A DNA stretch of 64,000 bases from Rhizopus sp. PT2906 (Eukaryota; Mucoromycota; Mucoromycetes; Mucorales; Rhizopodaceae). Under the pieces are notes generated by a model. It did not search any database. It was given only the letters and a program-made list of their open reading frames with translations, and was not told where the DNA came from. The stretch is taken from positions 62,001 to 126,000 of the forward strand of contig JAMYHX010000049.1 of assembly GCA_025529335.1 (NCBI GenBank), in the 5' to 3' direction. This document shows positions 10,848-21,849 of the stretch, one piece after another. Each line of letters opens with the position of its first letter. Within the stretch, counting starts at the first letter, position 1. The position numbers and the translations under genes are program-made.

Positions 10848-11381
10848 TTACTGTAATATTTTATTAGAAAGTTCTGTATAAATATATCTACCAAAGAGCA
10901 TCCCTCTCTCTCTCTTTTTTTTTATCAAGGAAAGCTAAATACGCTTAAACAACATATTTTATATCCACACAATAAACCTCTCCCCCTCTTTTCTCTTTGT
11001 TTTATTTATTCACAATACATAAAGACTGATTTATTGCAAAGATGCATGAATTGCAGTGTAAACAAACTTGATTATTCCTTTCTTTCTTCTTGGTCAGATG
11101 CTTCTTTTTACTCCATGATTCATCTGCTCTGCCTCGGAAAAATAAAAAAGATAGGTTCCGTAGTTGTCAGATAAAGAAAAGATCAGTCATCATTATATCA
11201 AATGACCTCAACCTCCCTTGGATAATAGACTTTTCTTTTAATGCGACTGGCTTAAAACAGTCCCTCTGTACACACTCTCCTTTACAACAACAGGGATTTT
11301 CTCGAGATTTAAACTCAGTGCAATTAACTTTTTTATTTATAAAGGAAAAAAGGGCTTTCTATTTTCTTTTTCTCTTTAGAG
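10848..11381. other. Intergenic, no gene supported
   Basis: 534 bp with pyrimidine runs (CT-rich at 10905-10925). A continuous frame at 11090-11452 overlaps the next gene's first exon in another frame and resembles nothing. It probably holds the promoter of the acyltransferase gene. Confidence 0.5.
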
Positions 11382-13090
11382 ATGCCCTTTGGTTTCAATC
11401 ACGAACTTGTTTGCTTGATATCAAGAAGCGCACTTTGGTCCTTCTTTTCTGATATCAAGCTTGAAAATGTATCCAACGTTCCTCCAGAGTCACAACCACT
11501 TATTGTGTAAATATTAAATATAAAGTATATATTTTATGTTAATACTATGTAGAGCGGCAACCCATCATAACATGATTATCGATCCTGCTGTTCTCTCTGT
11601 CACATTTCCCAACAAGCGTCGACTTCATTATTGGGCAAAAGACTCGATGTTCAAGTCACCTTATGCTGCCGCCTTTTTAAATGATTGTGGGGTAGTCCCA
11701 GTTGACAGAAAAACAAAAAATAATGCACAACTTTATGCAGCTACCTTTGAAGTCTTGAAACTAGATGAGGCTGTGGCTGTGTTCCCAGAAGGTACTAGCC
11801 ATACTTTGCCTAGACTAGGCACTTTGAAGGATGGAACGAGTTTTGTAAGGCTTTTATTTTTTTATATCGGGATCACATGTATAATAACCCCAAAAACAGG
11901 CGGCTTTGGAATATGCCAAAATTGTACATCAGGAAGGTCGTGGTCAATATGCGCCTGTATTGCCAGTAGGAATTGTGTATCCAGAAAAGTCAAAGTATCG
12001 AAGTGTGGTTATTGTAAAGTAAGTAAGCAAAAGCGTGCGTATATGTGTGTGTGTGTATTTATATGCATGTATACACAGATATGGGAAACCTATCTCGGTT
12101 GAACCTTATTTGCCATTATATTTGGAAGATCCAAAGAAGGCAGCTAAACAGTTGACAAAGGCAATTGAAATGGCTATGGAAAAGATTACTGTCAATGCGC
12201 CTGACTGGGATAGTAAATATGCAGCAGATATGGCGAGGTGGTTGTTGTTCCCAGGAGAGAATGGCTTAATGAAAGATTATATACCAATTACTCAAAGGTA
12301 TATAAAAGTATTTTTCACTTATGATCATTAACCACTACTTAGTCTAATCAATGCCATGAATACATTAGCAAAAGAGGACGTAGAAATGGCCAAACTTCAA
12401 AAAAGCCTTGTTGTATATAAATTAGAGCTTGAGTCACTACTACTCAAAGATAGTCATATTGCCAAGTACAATGAAAAAGAGATCACAGCAGTTTCGACTA
12501 CGGTAGAACTCTTACGCCGCACAGCAGCCAGTCTGATAGATCTTCCCCTCTTTTTACCCGGATTAGTTGCTCATTTACCTCTATATGTGGCAGGCTACTA
12601 TGCGGGTAAATGTGAGATTTATGAAGAAGTGCGAGCACAAAACAAAATCTTTTTTGGCATGGTCTTAGTTCCTATCATTTACATCACCACCTTCATCTGG
12701 GGCTGGTTCACATTATTTGGAGGCACCTTCTTTGGATTCTTTTGTGCCTTGGCGACATTGGGTGTCTTTATGTGGTATCATGTCGTGTCGATTGATGAAC
12801 GGTATGAAAACTTTAAAGATTTACAAGGTCGCTGGAGACTATTTGATGCTGTCGTGCTCGGTAGAGGCATGTGGCGTAGAAAAGAGCGTATTTTAGAATT
12901 AAAAAAGTTGCGTACAGAGTGTCTGACAGAATTACGCAAGATGATCAAGACCTACAAGACAAAGAATGACGATATTCATGTCATCTGGTTGGCTATTCGT
13001 AATAGAGTGAAGCAGTTTAATGATGTATCCAAGCTTCGATCTAAAAAGAAGGCGCTTGCAAAACAGTATGAATGGTGTTTTGAAGGTTAA
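11382..13090 (+). CDS. Glycerol-3-phosphate/DHAP O-acyltransferase-like (PlsC) membrane protein
   Basis: Five exons (11382-11506, 11553-11844, 11900-12018, 12079-12297, 12343-13090) give 500 residues. The acyltransferase motifs are present: H-x4-D at residues 47-52 (HHNMIID) and FPEGTS at about 119. The C-terminal half holds paired hydrophobic segments (LPLFLPGLVAHLPLYVAGY; then FFGMVLVPIIYITTFIW onward) and a basic tail. This order resembles the fungal Sct1/Gpt2 enzymes, which make lysophosphatidic acid at the ER as the first step of glycerolipid synthesis. It is shorter than yeast Sct1 (759), mainly through a short N terminus with no clear upstream membrane helix. An upstream coding exon is possible because CTTTAG immediately precedes the ATG region. 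Substrate specificity is inferred. Confidence 0.87.
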
Positions 13091-13179
13091 CTAGAAGACT
13101 AATGAATAAAAAATAATGTATTATTCGCTTTATACTTACCGAGGCATTATTGGATGCACTACCGTTATAGACAGCACAT

Positions 13180-13660
13180 TAAGTCCACGGTACAATTAGC
13201 CTTTTGAAGATCTTTTGAAAGGGGAAGAAGGGCTTTCATTGTCATACTTTGATTTGTTTACATTACAACTCCCTACCGTACCACTATAATTGCGACAACC
13301 TCTTCCATTGTTGGCAAGTGTGAGTGCGTCTATTACCTCCTTCAATTAGCCTCATTCTCATATCAGAAGAAATAACTATATAAGGTGAGATGTTGTTGTC
13401 TGCCGAGCCGTCGTTACTCTCACTCATTCAATATCTCATATGCGTGGTGGTAAATTTGAGCAAAGGGATTACACTGCGAGATCATGAAGAAAAGCTCTCT
13501 TATGATCTCAGGATCAATATTGTCATTTCTCCTAGACCACCTTTCAGCTGTATACAGTAGGTTGTATATGTAGAGCTGAGCATACGAAGGGTTGGAATCA
13601 TCATCAGTGGGCAGCAAAGGGGGTGATATATATTTTATGCCGCGTCTAGGTGGCTTATGA
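13180..13660 (-). mobile_element. Helitron-like helicase/replicase remnant
   Basis: Degenerate coding sequence on the minus strand. The best block (13617-13420) reads NPSYAQLYIYNLLYTAERW, then IIRELFFMISQCNPFAQIY, HHAYEILNE. It has the N-terminal pattern of Helitron replicases (AQLYIYD..., NPF..IYR.A.E.L). About 110 nt further on, LPTMEEVVAIIVV (around 13315-13275) matches the 'PT.DE.A.I' segment that follows in those proteins. Stops and frame breaks separate the pieces. It is a dead fragment immediately upstream of RPS27. Confidence 0.6.
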
Positions 13661-13766
13661 ATATTTACAAAGTCCGAAATTTTTTTCTGCTACGGCAATT
13701 GTAAATTGTTGATGAAGGGGCGTATGTCAGAATCCTTCCCTTTTCACCGAGCCTTCGAGATACACT

Positions 13767-14320
13767 ATGACCGTAAGTATGGTCGATCAGTTTGAAAAGG
13801 GGAAAAGAAATGAAAGAAAGTGAGCTTGGATGGATGGATGAATTGATTTGGACATGGATGGATTGAATAAAGAATGAGATAAATGTTGTAGAAAGATAGA
13901 AGAGAGAGAGAGGGGCCGTAGTCCAAAAAGAAGGAACAAATGTAGATAATTCAACATGATGCAAACACATCAACAACAACAACAACAACAACAATAGCTC
14001 ATTTTCTTTCTTTCTCTTGATTCTTTTTCATAAACATGTTCAATCGAGTTATTGACTGTTTTTTTCAATAGTTGGCCGTTGATCTTCTTAACCCTTCTGT
14101 TGAACACGAGAAGCGTTCCCACAAGCTCAAGAGACTTGTTCAATCTCCCAACTCCTACTTCATGGATGTCAAGTGTCCTGGTTGTTTGAACATTAGCACC
14201 GTCTTCAGCCACGCTCAAACCGTCGTTTTGTGCTCTTCTTGCGGTACTGTCTTGTGTCAACCCACTGGTGGTCGTGCTCGCTTGACTGAAGGTTGCTCCT
14301 TCCGTAGAAAGGCAAACTAA
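13767..14320 (+). CDS. RPS27: 40S ribosomal protein S27 (eS27)
   Basis: Two exons (13767-13772 and 14072-14320) give 84 residues, the human length. Exon 1 codes only Met-Thr, followed by a GTAAGT donor; exon 2 continues LAVDLLNPS, VQSPNSYFMDVKCPGC, then STVFSHAQTVVLC and GRARLTEGCSFRRK. The C4 zinc finger (CPGC, CSSC) is intact. It is a structural protein of the small ribosomal subunit. The 299-nt intron is by far the longest in the window and contains a (CAA)n run at 13971-13994. Long first introns just after the start codon are common in ribosomal protein genes. Confidence 0.95.
13971..13994 (+). repeat. (CAA)n microsatellite in RPS27 intron 1
   Basis: Eight uninterrupted CAA units lie within the long first intron of RPS27. 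Confidence 0.9.
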
Positions 14321-14432
14321 GAAAGAATGAGCCTTGTAAACTATTGTGTACATTTTTATTCTTTTTTCTTTTGTGTAGGGAATAAAAAAAAAGTTTCTTT
14401 TTTCTCTCCTTTTTTTTTTTTTCATTTGTTCA

Positions 14433-15997
14433 ATGTTGAAATTACTTTATGGCACAGGATTCCTTATAAGAATAGCTCTGTTCAATTTCCCTTCTGTGAT
14501 TGATACATTAAGTCAACGCGTAGAGTTGTCAACGCCTGTCACGAGCTTTAAGCGATGTACGATATATTGTGTGCATGTGTGTGTATGTACTAATCTTTCT
14601 TTTCGTGCAGTAACAGAAGGAGTATTTCTATACAATAACAGCATTCCACCTTATGACGGAGGAGTGTTTCATCAGGTAAATTGTCCTTCTACCGAAAGAT
14701 GTTTAAAGTCAATATTGTTTTATTTTAGTCACCTTTATTATTATGTCTATTCTCATTCATTACAACATTTGCCCCTTTTATTATTCCTGTGTTATATACA
14801 ACCATAGACGTGATCATTGCTTATGCTTTATCTATTATTACCACCATTAAACAACAACAGCCAGAACCAAAGTTGAGTATCGAAAAGACGTCTATTTCAC
14901 CTTCCACAGTAGCTGCCCTGTACCTATTTAATCCCTTCATTATACTCAACTGCGTCTCCAAATCAACTTTGATCTTTACCAACTTCAGTATCATTTTGGC
15001 TATTTTAAGTGCTTTAAGAGGTATGATTATATGTATGCTGCATTGATAATGTATATTCACAACACGAATAGGAAATATGAAGCCATCCATGTTTTGGGCC
15101 TCCGTCTCTGCATATTTAAGCTTTTATCCAGCCATGCTCTTACCTGCCTTGTTACTCTTTTTCAATAACAAAGTAAGTTTTCAATGTAAAATGAAAACAA
15201 GGTATTAACCATCTTGAAGAAGACAGCGGCTGCTGGATCCTTTGTGGGCTGGATGGTCATCCTCTTTGGTCTTTCAAGACTATCTATTGGTTCCTGGGAC
15301 TTTATAAGATCAACCTATGGCACCATGTAAGCTTTTTTTTTTTTTCTTTCTTTCTTTCTTTGTATAAAACGATATTAACAAAAACTTCACAGTCTCTTCT
15401 TGACAGATCTGACGCCAAATGTTGGTTTATTTTGGTACTTTTTCATTGAAATGTTTGATCAGTTTAGATCGTTCTTCATGATGGTCTTTCAGTTTCATGC
15501 CTTCATTTTTACAGTTCCTATTTGCATCAAATTTCAGTAAGTTTTTTTGTCAACAGGGCGTACATTTCTCTAATATTCAAAAAGGCATAAACCTCTATTT
15601 GCCATTACCTTTCTTTGTGGGATCATGGCTATTTTCAAAAGTTATCCATCTATTGGCGATGCATCCCTCTATTTAGCACTTGTACCTATTCATGATGAAA
15701 TTCTTAAATGTAAGCTATATATATATATTGATCACATATATGTATTAACAATGATTAGACTGTCGCCACAAGTTTTTAATCTTCAACTTGTTTGCATATG
15801 CATCCATTCTATCACCCATCTTTTGGCACCTGTGGATCTATGCGGGAAGTGGCAATGCTAATTTCTTTTATGCTATCACGCTTGTTTATAACCTCGGTCA
15901 AGTCTATTTACTAATAGAATTAGCTTGGGCAATGCTTAGACGAGATTTTGATATAGAACATCCAGAAGATATTGGGAAACCAGTCATTCAGAAATAA
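14433..15997 (+). CDS. GAB1: GPI transamidase subunit PIG-U/Gab1
   Basis: Eight exons (14433-14556, 14611-14675, 14729-15020, 15072-15172, 15220-15326, 15393-15536, 15585-15709, 15759-15997) give 398 residues, close to yeast Gab1 (394). It is highly hydrophobic with many membrane helices. Family hallmarks are IPPYDGGVFHQSPLLL near the N terminus and LTPNVGLFWYFFIEMFDQFR in the middle. PIG-U/Gab1 (formerly Cdc91) is a subunit of the ER GPI transamidase that attaches GPI anchors to proteins. The fifth exon could begin at 15220 or 15223 without changing the frame. It starts 112 nt after the RPS27 stop. GPI13, another GPI-anchor gene, lies 42 kb away, so no cluster is implied. Confidence 0.93.
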
Positions 15998-16084
15998 GAT
16001 AATAATAATAATGACAGCAAGTTTTTATTGAATAAAAAAAAAAAGAAGATAAAATAAATAATATGTGTATATATATATATTTTG

Positions 16085-18473
16085 TTAGATTTGAGCAAAG
16101 GATTCCTTGGGATCAGTAACAACCATCTTGACCTTTTCTAATAATGAACTGGACTTTTCCAAGATAGAACTAAAGAACTCTGCAGTCTCTCGTGATGTCT
16201 GAGCGAATTCTTCAGTCTCGTGTCTCTTTTGTTCCTTTTCCTCAATTGCTCTTTGAATTCTATTTTGGATTTCCCAGCCTTCGACACGTAAAACCTTTCT
16301 GGACTCACGGCCGATACGAGCGCTTTGTACTTCAATATATCCCAGCTCACGAGCTGCACTCTTGAATTTCTTGACCAATTTACGTTCGACAGCATGACGC
16401 ATATCACTGACAACATAGACAATGAATCCGACACTGGCGATACCGACCACAGGGACAATCCAGCGACGCATGTTGGGAGAATTGACCATGTTGGACACAC
16501 TACAGATGCTGGAAACAGCATCCTTGAAGCCGAGCATACGGCCACCGACCACAGTGGCTGCGCCGGACAACAAGGCAGCACTAGATAATTTATCGTCCAA
16601 GATGAGATCAAAGAAATCTGTAGCTTCCACCGTAATGACAAGTTCCTTGGGCTTGACACACAACTTGTTGACATCAGCTGCCAGAGGATATTCGCCCAAG
16701 TGCTCTGTGCCCATGCAGTGAATACGTTCCAGACAGGCACTCGTCTCTCGTCGTGCAAAGGATTCTTCTTGTCTGATCTCCTTCAACAGTCTCTGGGTCA
16801 TGGAATCAGCAATATCTTGAGCATATTGCCAGATAAGCAAGACGCCTGGGTATTCTATCGTATGAATGGCATTACCAATGTTTTCGACGGCTTGATTCAA
16901 TTTGTTTTGAGCATGACGTTGAATAGAGGACACAGTAGCCTCAGCCACTTTTTCGACTTGCTCGAGCACACGGTCTCTAACTTGCAACAGGTGTTCATAA
17001 GCAGGTAAGTCTTGCTCAAGCTCCTTTGTAGCTCTGGCATGATCATCTGTAGACTTGCTCTTGTTGGCCTCTGAGAGCACTTGAATGTCCAAAAGCAGGT
17101 TGACAAGATAGTTTTTGGCAGGCAAGAGTTTTGACTTTGTACGGTTCTCAAGCACAAATGCCCGCAGTCGCTGTTCCAAACGGGCAAAGTCGGGAGCATC
17201 TAATTTACGAGAACCGAGTTCAAGGTCGACGTTGCCTGCACTCACAAAGTGAACAAGATCGTCAGCATCTGCATAAGTGGCAGGACTCAGTTGACGAATT
17301 TGTTCGAGAATTAAGCGTTTACAACGGTCCTTGTCTCGGATGGAGTCGAATCGATTGACGACAATGAAAATGTGAGTCTTTTCGTTGGCTGCGTTCCACA
17401 AAAATTCCTTGCCCTATAGATGCAAAGAGCATAAGCAAACATCCTAATAAGAATATATAAAAACTTACAGAAAGAGTAAAGTGATTCTCAGCACTGACAA
17501 CAAAGACGACAACGTCAATCTCTTCTTGACGAGCAAAGACAGCCGTGGTCTTGACTGAATCGGTATTTAAGCCAGGTGAGTCAATTAATGCAATATCGAC
17601 GACACCGTTGTGAAGTAAACTCTCTTGACTGTCTCGAGCGTCATTGGCATAGATTTTGAGCATTTTGTATTGTTCGAAATCTTCGGTAATCACTTTGTAT
17701 AAATGACGCATTTCGATCACATGATAAGTGTCAGGGTCTAGACGATTGTACTTTTCGACGCAGGGTATGGCATGGACCTGTTCCACACCGTCGTTCAACA
17801 TGGCATCCAAAACTTCACAAAAGATGCTCGTACAAGGTTGTTGGTCTGCAGGCAAGATGGCTCGCTTGAGAAGAGCATTGACAAAGGTCGATTTGCCTGA
17901 ATTCAAATCACCAGTGACCAGGACCTTCGACGACGTATCGGCCACACGGCTATGAAGTTTTTCGAGGTGACGGATGCTGGTTTCCAATCGGTCGTTCAAG
18001 AGGTTAGCAATCGATTTGGTCTCTAGTGTGCTGAGGTCGGCTGAGGCATGGCCCATCTTTAAATCCAAATTCAAGATATTCAAGTTATCACCTTGAAAGG
18101 TTGTCTGACGAGCAGCTTCGAGAATAGCTGAGGTATCCATGGTTTGTGAACGAGTGATCTTGCTGGGCCTGGTCATTGGATAAAACATGGGATATTTGTC
18201 CTTGTTGGCCTTCTTCAAGTCGTCACAGATACCGACGACAGAGGTGATATGAGAAAGTAAACGGTTACAACTATCTCGGTAAGTTCTTTGCTCCTGAGCT
18301 GCATTCAATCGGTGTTGGTGAGTCTTTTTGGCAGCAGAAGTTGTGGGTGAAGGAATGGGAGAAGAGAAAGGTCGAAATGTGGAATCGTCAATACCGGGTG
18401 CTGAATTTCTTCGAAATTGACGTCTAGAAGACGGCATGGCAGTCGAAGGTACTCCATATACTGACTCTGGCAT
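16085..18473 (-). CDS. FZO1: Mitofusin Fzo1, outer mitochondrial membrane fusion GTPase
   Basis: Two exons (18473-17469, 17413-16085) give 777 residues. The dynamin-type GTPase domain has a P-loop GDLNSGKST at about residues 188-196, the switch region PCTS, the G3 motif DSPG(LN) and the G4-like VNRFD. Heptad repeats flank a pair of hydrophobic segments (LSSAALLSGAATVVGG and WIVPVVGIASVGFIVYVV), as in fungal Fzo1. The C terminus ends in a coiled coil (ETAEFFSSILEKSSSLLEKV). Fzo1 drives outer-membrane fusion of mitochondria. The first ATG in frame is at 18473; the ORF extends 18 nt upstream without an ATG. The only intron (17414-17468) splits the GTPase domain after NHFTLS. Confidence 0.95.
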
Positions 18474-20998
18474 GGTGAAGTGCGTTGCCAATCAATAGAA
18501 AGAGGGAAAAATGACTAATATAAAAAAAATGAAGAGAGATTTTTTTTTTTTGGTTAGCTAACCCGATTGGATGCCAATGTGCGTCACAGCACATGGGTTC
18601 CCCCCTCCTTCCTTTATCATAATTTGGGCTACACTATGTGTGTCTCTAGTTTATTCTTTATAAATAAAACAATGTGGAGATGATGGTTGCTATGGATACT
18701 TGAACTTACATTTATAATATGCATTTAGACACCAATACAAAAATATTAAAGTAGATCCAATGAAATGTATACATTATTCATTACAAATCTTATTTTTGCT
18801 TTATGTTGAATGTACTCGACGACATATAGTGCCTCGACCATCAATTGGACTAGAAATTTGGTCTTTATAAAATACACAACATATGGATGTGTTTATTATA
18901 TGGGTATTTTTATTTAAGTAACCACTAGATTAGTTCACAGACTACTAGACGAGAGCTATGTCGCTCGTATCAGAAATACTTTTACTGAGAGCTTCAGCGT
19001 CACTAACTTTATCCTGTTTAATATTATTTAGTATTTTTAAACATTGTATTTTAGTCAACCTTTCCATATCACAAATAAGCTCAACAATAAACCCTAATAT
19101 GGATGACATTAATATTTGGTTCACCGCTAATGTAATGCTTATACTTAGCATCTGATCACATTTTGTAATTTCTAGATCTGATACAATTCTTTGTGGTTGA
19201 GTATTCAAAGGAAATCACTTGAATAAGTTTATACAAGCCATTTTGATGTGGTTCCATGTAACAAAGCCCAATCATGTTATGACTACCTATTTTCATCCCA
19301 AGTGCTTTTCCGGTGGGCACATGTTGAAACTGATAGTATAGCTGTGGTATTTACACACTAGATACATCGTATATATAACATATATCAGTTTAGAGACTCA
19401 CTTATATAAATGGTCTAGAAGCCTCATTGAGGTATAACTGCAAAGGTAACGCTTTCACATAAAATTAAACTCACACAAAGTATAGAAAAGTAAAACCTCT
19501 ATGCATCAATAACCACAAGTCAATAGGACATTTACTTAATAAATACATTATTCTTTTGTCCATTGACTTTTACGGCTTCATGTTTTTATATTCAACAAAT
19601 ATTACAATAGCTTGCATTTTTGATTCGGTAGTGAAGTTGCTTTTTTAAGTTCTTCCCAGATGGGTCCTGTCCTCTTTGTTTGATCTTCCGTTGGGGCAGA
19701 AGCAGACGTACCGTTGGGGTATGCACTAGCTGAGCCTCGTCAATTGTCCAACTAGCTTATGTACCCCTTTGCGTCTGCCAGACAGCAGGAAGCATCATCA
19801 AACAATCTGTCACAGCTGTGATCTTAGATAACTAGCTCCCAACTAACTACTAGCCCCCTGTAAAGGTTCCAATCCAATGCCCATAAATCTCCTTTTGGCT
19901 GTCTGAAAGCCTCCAGTTGAGTGATGAAACGAACGATCGTTGTCAGCTCAGGACACGTATTGAGCATCATAGAAAGAGATTGCATAGAAATCCTTGAACA
20001 CACAATCATCGCCTTACTGAGTCAGTTGATAAAAAAACTTACCTTGACCAAAGAGAACAACCAGAAGAGTTACCAAAAGAGTAAAAGAGTAAAGTATAAA
20101 GAGAAAAGAAAGAGAGGGATAAAGGGATAAAGGCAAATTTCTCTCTTTATACCCTTTTCTAAGTTATGTGAAGTTATTGGCTTCTATCTTATCAATAAAT
20201 AAGGTTTACACTCACACTTTTGTTTATTTCTAAAGTGTTTCATGACCCTTTGTCTATCTTTTTTATATTTACTCAGGTTATCACTTGAATATATATTTTA
20301 ATGAAGTTATCCACCTCTTTTTTCCATAGTAAAAAGGCTAAAGAGCAATAAATTTAATACATCCTTTGTTTACATCACACATACAACAAGCTGAAAAATG
20401 ACCCTTAATCAAGTGGACACTACGGGCGCTTCATTTAGGCTTTACCTGTGATTCTACTTTTACAACTTCATACTACCAAAGTCTCTATCTAACCTAAGGC
20501 TGTCCAGTGGAATTTTCATATGATTGAGCTTGCTTCTTTGCTGATAGCGCATGATAATTTAACAAAGAATAACAATATTTCTTGAAAAGAAACAAACCAA
20601 GATGACCACTTTATAAATTGGTATTCTGGATCAAAGAATATGGAAATACTTTGGTTCCTGGGTAAGTTTAGCATGATGTCCATACATTGACTATATCACA
20701 GGTTATTAGCTCCTTCTCGTGAGTTTCATTGTGCGCGTAGTGTTGGTCTTAATCATTATCAGCACGTTAATATTATAAAAATACAAAAGCTCACTCCTTC
20801 AAAGTTGTTTTTGCCCAAATCTTCTTTTTTTATTTTACGTTTTTACGCTTCTTGATCTATGGATCAGTGATCTATCTCTTCATCTGCAAACTATTTAATA
20901 GTTCAAACTCTCTCCCTGTGTGGTGAACGGACATAGAATGCCCTTTTTCTTCTATCGTGACTCGCTCTTCTTTTTCATAAGCAACATATAAAGACGAC
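18474..20998. other. Gene-poor spacer of 2.5 kb
   Basis: No conserved coding sequence. AT-rich with scattered short ORFs (for example 19208-18945 minus). A possible minus-strand transcription unit lies at 20150-19610 (described separately). The end next to 20999 should contain the RPR2 promoter. Confidence 0.5.
19610..20150 (-). other. Possible unrecognised small spliced gene or gene relic
   Basis: The minus strand shows a TATAAAG box near 20148, a pyrimidine-rich leader and a strong donor (GTCAAG/GTAAGT near 20043). Two coding-like blocks follow. One (20009-19824) contains MLNTCPELTTIVRF, an LRR-like phrase. The other runs into PTEDQTKRTGPIWEELKKAT and ends CKLL-stop near 19606, which would suit a CaaX prenylation signal. 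I could not join the blocks into one convincing model. It may be a decayed gene. Confidence 0.25.
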
Positions 20999-21596
20999 AT
21001 GGGCAAACAGAAAAAGCCAAGCATTAATCCAAAGAATCTTCAAGCTTATGAACGCATCAACTTTTTACATCAGGCATCTGTCTTGATGTCAACTATTAAA
21101 TATGAGCCTAATGCAACGACCAAAGAATCAGCGGAGAAAAAAGCAAAAGTGAAGGACTGGCAAGGAGATCCTAAAGGAACTTTACTTGGTACTAGTCGAT
21201 ACTTGAATAATACAATGAAGCATATATCTGCTAAACTTGTTATCAGATTGTAATGTATGACATAGAGTGAGAGATATATAATATTAAACAATTTATAGGG
21301 ACTCGCATTTAAAGAGAATGGTATGCAAACGCTGCGATACGACTCTTTTACCTTCCATTACATCCACACACCGCATCAAATGTAAGCTCTCTTGTACATT
21401 TTACTTGATCTGTTATTGAACCTCTTATGTATTAGCTACGCCAGTGACAACCATAGTAACTACCTGCAAAGTATGCAAAGCTAAAAAGAGATTTGCATTT
21501 CATGATAAAGATTATGTCCTTTTTAATGATAAGGCAGCCATTCATGATGAACAGAATGATACCAGCGAACCATCTTTAGATAGCAATACTTGTTAA
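20999..21596 (+). CDS. RPR2: RNase P protein subunit Rpr2/Rpp21
   Basis: Three exons (20999-21249, 21299-21381, 21436-21596) give 164 residues. The pattern matches the Rpr2/Rpp21/Snm1 family: an N-terminal helix YERINFLHQAS, then KHISAKLVIRLDSHLKRMVC, and a zinc ribbon formed by CKRC (with LLPSITSTHRIKS after it) and CKVCKAKKRF. These proteins are subunits of RNase P, the nuclear ribonucleoprotein that trims the 5' leader of pre-tRNA. The basic start (MGKQKKPS) is normal for the family. The introns are 49 and 54 nt. Confidence 0.93.
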
Positions 21597-21849
21597 TATC
21601 TATCCTCCCTGGATAAAGCACTTATTTAGAGCAATCCTTAGGCAATAGTAAGAGATCAGAGACAAGACTTGACTGAGCAGTGAATAAAAGAAGGCAACTT
21701 TCTTTTTTCATTACTAGTTTATTTAAATATAATAGAAAAATGTATCTCAATTGAATGAAACTTGATCCGTGATAAAAGTCAACAAAATAAATTCAAATTA
21801 ATCTTTTTCCTTTTTTTTTTTTTTTCTTCTATTTATAATAATAAACTCT

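Noticed and set aside
11090..11452. 120-codon frame on the + strand before the acyltransferase
   Set aside because: It overlaps the first acyltransferase exon in a different frame, is phenylalanine/serine-rich from T runs and resembles no protein.
16325..16721. Overlapping ORFs on the strand opposite FZO1
   Set aside because: Shadows of the well-supported FZO1 frame.
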